In this document: one piece after another, positions 1 to 5,415 of the stretch | How the letters are laid out: every line of letters starts with the position of its first letter | How positions within the stretch are numbered: position 1 is the stretch's first letter | Source: JAAZFZ01 sp035647435 | Lineage (GTDB): Bacteria > Bacillota > Clostridia > Oscillospirales > Acutalibacteraceae | Direction: 5' to 3' | DNA: 5,415 nucleotides | Assembly: GCA_035647435.1 (NCBI GenBank) | Contig: DASRNM010000100.1 | Span: forward strand, 1 to 5,415 | Made by a program: the position numbers and the translations under genes | The notes under the pieces: model-generated | The model's database searches: none | Told to the model about the DNA's origin: nothing | Seen by the model: only the letters and a program-made list of their open reading frames with translations

Positions 1-14
1 CTTTGAAAAACTGC

Positions 15-21
15 AAGGGGG
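15..21 (+). promoter_or_regulatory. Ribosome binding site of the GH130 gene
   Basis: The purine run AAGGGGG ends eight bases before the ATG at 30, which supports that start. No promoter fits in the 29 bases before the gene. TGA at 4-6 and TAA at 27-29 could each be the end of an upstream gene outside the window, so the GH130 gene is probably inside or at the end of an operon. Confidence 0.7.
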
Positions 22-29
22 AAATATAA

Positions 30-1001
30 ATGCCAAAACATAAATCAAGCAAAGTTATTAACAAACTTGAAAAACCAGTGCTTACTTATAAGGATGTGCC
101 TTATAAGTCGGCTCTTGTTTTCAATGCAGGCATAACGAAATTTAACGGGAAATATGTCATGGTTTTTCGCAATGATTACGGCTCATATGAGAATCAAACG
201 CTTGAAGGCACAAACATCGGGCTTGCCTTTAGTGATGATGGAATCAAGTGGAATGTTACAGATAAACCGTGTTTTGAGCTACGCGATAAAGAAATATGCA
301 GAGCATATGACCCTCGCTTAACCGTTATAGACGGCAGATGCTATATGTGTTTCGCAGTTGACACTCATCACGGGGTTAGGGGCGGAATAGCTGTTACAGA
401 TGATTTTGAAAAGTTTGATGTTCTTTCTTTGACTGTACCAGATAACAGAAACATGGTTTTATTCCCTGAAAAAATCAACAAGCTTTATACAAGACTCGAA
501 AGACCTATGCCCGTTTATTCAAGAAGTAACATGGAAGAATTTGATGTATGGCTTTCACAATCACCCGACATGGTTTTTTGGGGGAAATCAAGGCTTGTAA
601 TTGGCAAAGAAAGTATACCTTATGCCAATAATAAGATCGGCCCCGGTGCGCCGCCAATAAAAACTGAAAAAGGGTGGTTAACAACAATCCACGCTGTTCA
701 CTTTGATGAAAACAGGGGCAAAAATGGTTGGGAAAAGACTTGGAAAAAACAATATTATGCCGGTCTAATGCTTTTAGATCTTGAAGACCCTTCAAAGGTA
801 ATTGGCATCTATGATAAGCCTTTAATCGCACCCGAATTCAAACACGAAACCGAAGACGGCTTTAGAACGCATGTGATTTTCCCCGGTGGTATGATTCTTG
901 AGGACGACGGAGAAGTCAAAATCTATTACGGAGCATCTGACACCGTTGAATGTGTTGCAACGGCTGATGTGAATGATTTAATAAAGCTTTGTCTTGAATA
1001 A
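30..1001 (+). CDS. GH130 family beta-mannoside phosphorylase (or related glycosidase)
   Basis: A 323-residue, probably cytoplasmic protein (no signal peptide or membrane segment) with the five-bladed beta-propeller pattern of glycoside hydrolase family 130. Most characterised members split beta-mannosides with phosphate, releasing mannose 1-phosphate. Motifs seen in order: FNAG at 31-34; VFRND at 45-49; YDPRLT at 93-98, whose D94 should be the catalytic acid; LFPEKIN at 144-150 followed by R155, R158 and P159, a basic cluster expected to bind phosphate; GPGAPP at 204-209 with GWL at 215-217 and H221; and FPGG at 284-287 with YYGASD at 299-304 near the C-terminus. Length fits the shorter subgroup (about 300-330 residues) that includes mannooligosaccharide phosphorylases, rather than the longer mannosylglucose phosphorylases. 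Retained phosphate-site residues favour phosphorolysis, but the linkage and sugar acted on cannot be read from sequence. The ATG has a good ribosome binding site. Family call is secure; substrate is inference. Confidence 0.9.
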   Translation: MPKHKSSKVINKLEKPVLTYKDVPYKSALVFNAGITKFNGKYVMVFRNDYGSYENQTLEGTNIGLAFSDDGIKWNVTDKPCFELRDKEICRAYDPRLTVIDGRCYMCFAVDTHHGVRGGIAVTDDFEKFDVLSLTVPDNRNMVLFPEKINKLYTRLERPMPVYSRSNMEEFDVWLSQSPDMVFWGKSRLVIGKESIPYANNKIGPGAPPIKTEKGWLTTIHAVHFDENRGKNGWEKTWKKQYYAGLMLLDLEDPSKVIGIYDKPLIAPEFKHETEDGFRTHVIFPGGMILEDDGEVKIYYGASDTVECVATADVNDLIKLCLE

Positions 1002-1655
1002 TTAAAAATTAGTAGGACTTTCGGCAATTAAGTAAATTGTTCTCGCAAAGGCTTCACATGCCGCTTTGCAAGCCGCCTGGTCGCCGACAAACAAGCCACC
1101 TGCAAAGTTTGTTGCGGTAGGTGGCCCATAATATAACTTCATTTCAACATCTGCAGATTTGAGTGCCTCATCTATTCCGCAGGTTGCCTCTAGAGGTGGT
1201 GCTATCAAATAAGCCATCGCCGTACCCTCGGGAACATTTGCCTGTCTTGAGAGGTATGAGCCTGTTCTTGATATACAATGAGCAAAAAAGACTATTGAAT
1301 CGTCGTCATTAGCGCTGTAAAAACAGGCATCGTTTTCAATAAAATTTATCGCAGCCTCAATTCCACTTTTTACCTGTGATGGCTCTGCTCCTGCTATTAT
1401 ACCAATAAACTCACCTGCAAGCTTTGTTGAGGCATTTGACGAACCACCATACATACTGCTTGCATAAACAACTCGAACATCGGCCTTTTTTGTTGCTTCA
1501 TCAAGCGCGGTATATGAAACATCATCACAGTCAGTTGTGATAATGCCCAGGCTCCTCTCACCCTTTTCAGCTTTCAGTGCCAAAAGGAGGGCAGGGTCCG
1601 CATTCGGTATTATTTTCACACTCAGAACTGATGTTTTTAAGGCATTGTTTTTCAT
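1002..1655 (-). CDS. eutL: Ethanolamine microcompartment shell protein EutL
   Basis: A 217-residue shell protein, close to the 219 residues of E. coli EutL. EutL has two circularly permuted BMC domains in tandem (here roughly residues 1-105 and 106-217) and assembles as trimers that look like hexamers and form a facet tile with a gated central pore. Diagnostic stretches: RSLGII at 34-39, DDVSYTALDEATK at 44-56, SRTGSYLS at 129-136, APPLEAT with GID and ALKSADV at 152-170, and GDQAACKAACEAFA at 191-204. From memory, the acidic residues near 44-45 and E82 correspond to pore residues that contact ethanolamine in E. coli; I could not align this formally. The start aligns with the family N-terminus, and the upstream in-frame TGA at 1671-1673 rules out a longer form. 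It is last in the visible operon, 19 bases after eutC, with only a weak GAG Shine-Dalgarno element. Its stop codon abuts that of the convergent GH130 gene. Confidence 0.96.
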   Translation of the reverse strand: MKNNALKTSVLSVKIIPNADPALLLALKAEKGERSLGIITTDCDDVSYTALDEATKKADVRVVYASSMYGGSSNASTKLAGEFIGIIAGAEPSQVKSGIEAAINFIENDACFYSANDDDSIVFFAHCISRTGSYLSRQANVPEGTAMAYLIAPPLEATCGIDEALKSADVEMKLYYGPPTATNFAGGLFVGDQAACKAACEAFARTIYLIAESPTNF

Positions 1656-1674
1656 GCAATCACGCTCGTTTCAA

Positions 1675-2550
1675 TCACTTTTTTAGGTTTACTCCACTTG
1701 CTTTATTTTGAACAATTTTACCTATTATCTCTGCGATATATGCACCGGCTTCAACTGCGTTTGTGCCGCCGCTATGAATATTTGAAACAACTGTTCTGTG
1801 AGCTTCGGGCATGCCCACCTTTGCCATATAAGCTATGTATGCGCTCATGCTTTCGGCAGTCCCCAGCCCGGGTCTCTCCCCAATTAAAACACAAGTAACC
1901 TTAGCTCCCGTTATTTCAGATATACGGTCCATAGCACCAACTCTGCCGTATTTCACGAAAAAGGGTACACCAACCTTTAACCCCTGTGACTTTAACCCTT
2001 CAGTCATCGACGGAAGAATGTTTGCGGCATTTGCTTCTATCGCTCTTGAGCTTAACCCGTCAGAAACATATATTTGCACATCAGCATTTGGTGTGCATTT
2101 ATTTTTTATCTCATTTTCGTTTGCGCTGTCAAATTCCTTGCCAATATCAGGTCTTGTAAGAAATTCATCTTTATCTTTACACTTTGTTTTAACTAAAAAC
2201 AAACCCATTTCTTCAATTAGTTTTTCATTTACATCCAAAAGAACCGAATCCTTTGCGCTGGCATGGTCGGCACGCAAAGCGAGCATTGTCTGTGTTTTTA
2301 GCCTTGTTCCCGCTCTCCCCACACCTATTCGAGCGGAGGTTCTTTTCATCATTCTGCTCAATGCGTCGGGGTCGGTTGGCTCATCAATTAAAGGAATGGC
2401 CTTAACCTCTTTTGATGCTATATCAACACAGCTTGCGTCAACTTCTTCATCTATATCACTTATAGGGGTTGGATTTGGTTGTCCATCCTGCGTGCTTTTC
2501 AATTCATTGAGCACAGCATTGACAATTTGTTCAATATATTTTTCGTCCAT
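1675..2550 (-). CDS. eutC: Ethanolamine ammonia-lyase small subunit EutC
   Basis: A 291-residue light subunit of the adenosylcobalamin-dependent lyase (ethanolamine to acetaldehyde plus ammonia). With EutB it forms the (EutB-EutC)6 enzyme and supplies part of the cobalamin pocket. The N-terminus (MDEKYIEQIVNAVLNELKS) is an amphipathic helix closely resembling the Salmonella EutC shell-targeting peptide. An acidic, Pro-containing linker of variable type follows at about 20-60, and the conserved catalytic domain fills the rest: GRAGTR at 78-83, RADHASAKDSV at 93-103, SDGLSSRAIEANA at 163-175, VPFFVKYGRV at 195-204, GERPGLGTAES at 224-234, SNIHSGGT at 256-263 and KASGVNLKK at the end. Length matches the family (about 295). 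Its ATG overlaps the eutB stop in TAATG, which favours translational coupling and balanced subunit supply. The gene is intact. Confidence 0.97.
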   Translation of the reverse strand: MDEKYIEQIVNAVLNELKSTQDGQPNPTPISDIDEEVDASCVDIASKEVKAIPLIDEPTDPDALSRMMKRTSARIGVGRAGTRLKTQTMLALRADHASAKDSVLLDVNEKLIEEMGLFLVKTKCKDKDEFLTRPDIGKEFDSANENEIKNKCTPNADVQIYVSDGLSSRAIEANAANILPSMTEGLKSQGLKVGVPFFVKYGRVGAMDRISEITGAKVTCVLIGERPGLGTAESMSAYIAYMAKVGMPEAHRTVVSNIHSGGTNAVEAGAYIAEIIGKIVQNKASGVNLKK

Positions 2551-2570
2551 TATATGCCTTGCCCCCTTTT
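2548..2570 (-). promoter_or_regulatory. eutB-eutC overlap and eutC ribosome binding site
   Basis: The eutB stop TAA (2552-2550) and the eutC ATG (2550-2548) share one base as TAATG. AAGG at 2560-2557, six bases upstream of the ATG, with a further G run at 2566-2562, gives the ribosome binding site inside the last codons of eutB. This is the classic stop-restart arrangement for two subunits needed in equal amount. Confidence 0.75.
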
Positions 2571-3932
2571 CTTCAAAAAGATTGTTGGGTCGCCCGCATA
2601 CTTTGTAAGCTTTCCGTTTTCTGTAATACCCATTTTCTCAAGCCATTCATCAAACTCTTTTATCGGACGCAACCCGAGAGTTTCACGAATTGCAGCAGCA
2701 TCGTGATATGCATTTGATTGATAGTTCAACATAATATCATCACTTGTCGGCACGCTAATTATGTAATTTACGCCTGCACTTGCAAGCAAAACCGAAAGGT
2801 TTTCTATATCATTTTGGTCTGCCATCATATGGTTTGTATAGCAGCAGTCGCATCCCATTGGAATACCCGAAAGCTTACCCATAAAATGGTCTTCAAGCCC
2901 TGCTCTTATAACCTGACGGCTATCATATAAATATTCAGGGCCTATAAAACCAACAACAGTATTAACCATAAAAGGCGAAAACCTTTTGGCATACCCGTAA
3001 CACCGCGCTTCCATTGTTAACTGGTCGGCGCCAAAATTAGATTCGCTTGAAAGCTCGGACCCTTGCCCTGTTTCAAAATACAGCACATTAGGGCCTGTCC
3101 CTGTGCCATGCTTTTTTAGTAAGTCCCACGCTTCAAAAATAGTTTCTGTTGTGAAACCAAATGCCTCATTGCCTTTTTGACTGCCGGCAATGCTTTGAAA
3201 AATCATGTCAGTTGGAGCGCCTCGTTTGACCGCCTCAATTTGTGTTGTTATATGCCCTAAAACACAGATTTGTGTCGGAATTTCAAACTCATTTTTTATC
3301 TCTTCAAATCGTTTTAGCACCTCTGTCAAGCTTGAAACGGTGTCATTAACAGGATTTAAGCCTATTAGTGCATCACCGCAACCATAGCTTAAACCTTCAA
3401 ATAACGATGCGGTTATACCCTCAACATTGTCAGTTGGGTGGTTAGGTTGAAGTCTTGTCGAAAGAGTTCCCCTTAACCCTATTGTGGTGTTGCAATGTGC
3501 AGGCACTCTGACCTTTGAGGCTGCATATATCAAATCAAGGTTACTCATGAGTTTACAAACAGCCGATATCATTTCACTTGTCAAACCGTTTGAAATCCTT
3601 TTAATGTCGCTTTCACTTGTGTCTTGTGATAAAATCCATTCACGTAGCTCACTTACTGTCCAATTTTTTATGCTTTTATATATGTGCTCATTCACACCAT
3701 CAATAATAATCCTCGTTACATCATCGTTTTCATACGACACAACGGGGTTTTCATATAAATCAGACAATAACAAGTTTGAAATAACTTCTTTTGCAGCTAT
3801 TCTTTCTGTGGCAGATTTTGCCGCAATCCCTGCAAGCTTATCACCGGACTTTTCTTCATTAGCCCTCGCAAGCACTTCTTTGACCGAACTGAATGAATAT
3901 GTTTGCTCCGAAATAGTTGTTTTTAATCTCAA
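2550..3932 (-). CDS. eutB: Ethanolamine ammonia-lyase large subunit EutB
   Basis: A 460-residue catalytic subunit with a TIM-barrel fold that binds ethanolamine and adenosylcobalamin. Numbering runs in register with E. coli EutB, and the active-site residues known there are all present: R160 and Q162 (TRLQPNHPTD), N193 (IGLNPV), E287 (YFETGQGSELSS), F329 (VVGFIGPEYLYD) and D362 (GCDCCYTNH). Other family hallmarks are IFQSIAGSQ at 244-252, TMEARCYG at 306-313, GLEDHFMGKL at 345-354 and DDIMLNYQS at 398-406. The start is TTG: the encoded MRLKTT aligns with E. coli MKLKTT from residue 1, there is no usable in-frame ATG before M121, and the frame closes at the eutA stop five codons upstream. The last few residues (KKRGQGI) extend slightly past the E. 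coli end, and their codons carry the eutC ribosome binding site. It lies 15 bases after eutA and overlaps eutC by one base. Function is certain by family; catalytic residues are complete. Confidence 0.98.
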   Translation of the reverse strand: MRLKTTISEQTYSFSSVKEVLARANEEKSGDKLAGIAAKSATERIAAKEVISNLLLSDLYENPVVSYENDDVTRIIIDGVNEHIYKSIKNWTVSELREWILSQDTSESDIKRISNGLTSEMISAVCKLMSNLDLIYAASKVRVPAHCNTTIGLRGTLSTRLQPNHPTDNVEGITASLFEGLSYGCGDALIGLNPVNDTVSSLTEVLKRFEEIKNEFEIPTQICVLGHITTQIEAVKRGAPTDMIFQSIAGSQKGNEAFGFTTETIFEAWDLLKKHGTGTGPNVLYFETGQGSELSSESNFGADQLTMEARCYGYAKRFSPFMVNTVVGFIGPEYLYDSRQVIRAGLEDHFMGKLSGIPMGCDCCYTNHMMADQNDIENLSVLLASAGVNYIISVPTSDDIMLNYQSNAYHDAAAIRETLGLRPIKEFDEWLEKMGITENGKLTKYAGDPTIFLKKRGQGI

Positions 3933-3950
3933 ATCAAAATCCCCCCATCA
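3930..3950 (-). promoter_or_regulatory. eutA-eutB junction: UGA stop, G6 Shine-Dalgarno, TTG start
   Basis: Minus-strand order: eutA TGA (3950-3948); an ATG overlapping it (3948-3946) that opens a minicistron MGGF ending at TGA 3936-3934; a run of six G at 3946-3941 that serves as the only Shine-Dalgarno-like element, eight bases before the start; and the eutB TTG at 3932-3930. Both a weak initiation codon and an imperfect binding site suggest that eutB depends on ribosomes arriving from eutA. The sequence elements are seen directly; coupling is inferred. Confidence 0.6.
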
Positions 3951-5378
3951 ACCGAATACGAGAGTCTTAACTACAACAGGTATTACAAGCCCGTCCATCA
4001 TTGGCTTGCCAAAATCCAAATAATTGCTTTGTTCGACTTTTATGCCATCAATAGAAACAACATTTCTTTTGTCGCCCAAAGCCTGTTTTATCGCTTGCCC
4101 CAACGCCTTTGCTATGTCCCTTTCCAAGAGCACTAGAATCGGCTCATTGGGTAATAACAAATCATCAAGTGCCTGAGTAATACACCTTGCAAACAACCGC
4201 AAGTCATTATAGGATGGATTACTTCTCCCCTTTAGAGCCAAGACAAATTGAGTTGCATCGCTTTGCTCTAAGAACCATTTAACTTGACCTTTTAAAAACT
4301 CACTATCACCGTCAAGGCAGCGCTGTTCTTCTGTTGTGTTAAGCTTGAGAACAGGCACATTTTTGAGTGGAAATATGTCACTCGTATATGTAATCGTGCT
4401 GCCTGAAATTGTTGTGGTATAGGTGCCTGCACCGACGACGGTCGCCCGTATAGTTTCCCTCGGAGTTATAAGTTGAAACGATGATGTTATAAGGCTCCCT
4501 CTTATTGACTCACCGAGCATAACACCGATATCACCGAATTCAAAGGGCTCAAAACCTGTTTTATATATGCAATCAGCAACACCACCTGAAAAAAATACAG
4601 CTCTAATAGGTTTTGTGATAATCAAATCCCCACTGTTTGCGGTTTTAACTTCATCGAGCAGAGGAGTTTTTTCAGAAATGTTTAAAGCCTGTTCGAGTAA
4701 ATTCGTCATTTTATCGCTAAGTTTTTTAAGCTCGTTTAAATCTGCCTTTTTACCTGTTCTTAAATCAATATTAAAGTATTCAATTATTTTATTAACACTC
4801 GTGCTAATATAGGACACAACCCCGTCGTCTGATAAGCAAAGCTGACGACCTCCGATGTCATAACAACCCTTCGCAATTGCTTCACCGCAATCAAAAACAG
4901 CAATGTTGGTTGTTCCTCCGCCAACATCAAGGTTGACAGCAACACAATCATTTTCTTCAGAATGCTGTTGGGCACCGCTCCCCTTGCCTGCAATAATGGA
5001 TTCCAAATCGGGCCCAGCTGTCGACACAACAAAATCACCGGCAAATTCACTCAATTTTTCAAGGACAAGTGCAGCATTCTCTTTGCGAGCACTTTCACCC
5101 GTTATTATAACCGCACCCGTGCTTGTATCCTTTGGCGAAAAACCTGCTTTTTCATATTCAGTTGAAATAATTTTTTTAACAGCTTCACCGTCAACAAGCT
5201 TTTGTGTTTCAAGCGGAGTTGTATAGATGTCGCTTTTATAAACAACCCTTTTGTCAATTATGTTGATATTAGGAACAGTGAAGTAGCTTGAGGTGTTTTC
5301 CATAACCAATCTACTAAAAACCACCTGTGTTGTAGAGGTACCGATGTCAATCCCTATACTTAAAATTTCAGAACTCAT
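3948..5378 (-). CDS. eutA: Ethanolamine ammonia-lyase reactivating factor EutA
   Basis: A 476-residue ATPase (E. coli EutA is about 467) that reactivates ethanolamine ammonia-lyase by helping swap inactive, damaged cobalamin for fresh adenosylcobalamin in an ATP-dependent way. The actin/Hsp70-like ATPase fold is visible from its nucleotide-binding elements: phosphate-1 loop DIGTSTTQ at 11-18, phosphate-2 loop LDVGGGTTN at 150-158 and adenosine motif FFSGGVAD at 262-269. Further EutA signatures are ITGESARKENA at 92-102, STAGPDLESIIAGKGSGAQ at 119-137, GEAIAKGCYDIGGRQL at 165-180, FGDIGVMLGES at 281-291, RATVVGAGTYT at 311-321 with SGSTI at 325-329, and the C-terminal YLDFGKPMMDGLVIPVVVK at 453-471. 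The ATG follows an ideal ribosome binding site. It is the first eut gene visible on this strand; upstream genes may exist beyond the right edge. Intact, with its normal C-terminus, so the short gap to eutB does not reflect truncation. Confidence 0.96.
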   Translation of the reverse strand: MSSEILSIGIDIGTSTTQVVFSRLVMENTSSYFTVPNINIIDKRVVYKSDIYTTPLETQKLVDGEAVKKIISTEYEKAGFSPKDTSTGAVIITGESARKENAALVLEKLSEFAGDFVVSTAGPDLESIIAGKGSGAQQHSEENDCVAVNLDVGGGTTNIAVFDCGEAIAKGCYDIGGRQLCLSDDGVVSYISTSVNKIIEYFNIDLRTGKKADLNELKKLSDKMTNLLEQALNISEKTPLLDEVKTANSGDLIITKPIRAVFFSGGVADCIYKTGFEPFEFGDIGVMLGESIRGSLITSSFQLITPRETIRATVVGAGTYTTTISGSTITYTSDIFPLKNVPVLKLNTTEEQRCLDGDSEFLKGQVKWFLEQSDATQFVLALKGRSNPSYNDLRLFARCITQALDDLLLPNEPILVLLERDIAKALGQAIKQALGDKRNVVSIDGIKVEQSNYLDFGKPMMDGLVIPVVVKTLVFG

Positions 5379-5385
5379 CGAAACT

Positions 5386-5394
5386 ACCTCCTTT
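5386..5394 (-). promoter_or_regulatory. Strong ribosome binding site of eutA
   Basis: On the minus strand the sequence reads AAAGGAGGT, a near-perfect complement of the 16S rRNA tail, seven bases before the eutA ATG (5378-5376). It is the best translation signal in the window and fixes the eutA start. The remaining bases to 5415 are AT-rich. They are too few to show whether a promoter, an ANTAR-type dual hairpin or a cobalamin riboswitch lies upstream. Confidence 0.9.
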
Positions 5395-5415
5395 TAGCAA
5401 TATATTACTATTTTT

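Noticed and set aside
505..831. A 108-codon open frame on the minus strand inside the GH130 gene
   Set aside because: It lies opposite core GH130 motifs, has no translation signal and no family resemblance.
943..963. Inverted repeat CCGTTG/CAACGG as a terminator for the eut operon
   Set aside because: Six base pairs with a nine-base loop, inside GH130 coding sequence, and no T run follows on either strand.
1045..1078. Overlapping inverted repeats (GCAAAG/CTTTGC and GGCTT/AAGCC) as a terminator for the GH130 transcript
   Set aside because: They fall in the conserved eutL coding stretch for KAACEAFAR and are not followed by a T run on the plus strand, so they are best explained by codons.
1835..2608. 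A 257-codon open frame on the plus strand, opposite eutC
   Set aside because: No ribosome binding site precedes its ATG, its product is Ser/Leu/Phe-rich with no recognisable domain, and it lies entirely opposite a strongly conserved gene and the end of eutB. It is a reading shadow.
3484..4023. A 179-codon open frame on the plus strand, opposite the eutB 5' part and eutA end
   Set aside because: No ribosome binding site and a composition typical of antisense reading; both sense genes match their families over this stretch.
4784..5050. An 88-codon open frame on the same strand as eutA but in another frame
   Set aside because: It falls inside the conserved ATPase core of EutA, whose own frame is unbroken, so it does not indicate a frameshift.
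5379..5415. Possible cobalamin riboswitch or ANTAR dual-hairpin site before eutA
   Set aside because: Such elements are known in eut operons, but only 37 bases are available and they show just a ribosome binding site and AT-rich sequence without a hairpin or T run.

Overview
The window is ordinary bacterial chromosome with moderately low GC, strong AGGAGG-type ribosome binding sites and very tight gene packing. It suggests an anaerobic Firmicute, probably of the Clostridia, from a gut or similar host-associated habitat. That placement is inference: it rests on base composition, translation signals and the pairing of ethanolamine use with a GH130 glycan phosphorylase.

Layout: on the plus strand, 30-1001 encodes a complete GH130 family protein (probable beta-mannoside phosphorylase), probably the last gene of an operon that starts left of the window. 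On the minus strand, 5378 down to 1002 is an unbroken four-gene block read right to left: eutA (reactivating ATPase), eutB and eutC (large and small subunits of adenosylcobalamin-dependent ethanolamine ammonia-lyase) and eutL (trimeric shell protein of the ethanolamine microcompartment). All four are full length, and each matches its enterobacterial counterpart along its whole length as I remember it. The two operons converge, and their stop codons (999-1001 and 1002-1004) abut with no base between them. There is no gene-free stretch over 300 bases: only 1-29 and 5379-5415 lie outside genes, plus gaps of 15 bases (eutA-eutB) and 19 bases (eutC-eutL).

How the genes work together: EutB and EutC form the lyase that splits ethanolamine into acetaldehyde and ammonia. 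EutA uses ATP to exchange damaged cobalamin so that the lyase keeps working. EutC starts with a short amphipathic helix that resembles the known shell-targeting peptide, and EutL supplies a shell facet with a gated pore, so the lyase is probably packaged. The aldehyde dehydrogenase, alcohol dehydrogenase, other shell proteins, adenosyltransferase and EutV/EutW regulators are not in the window. On the downstream side the cluster ends at eutL, so any such genes must lie upstream of eutA or elsewhere.

I see no wholly new system here. The points worth a second look are details of gene junctions: a TTG start for eutB, in the same frame as eutA and separated from it by a single UGA; a five-codon minicistron at that junction; and the zero-base convergent junction without a visible terminator.
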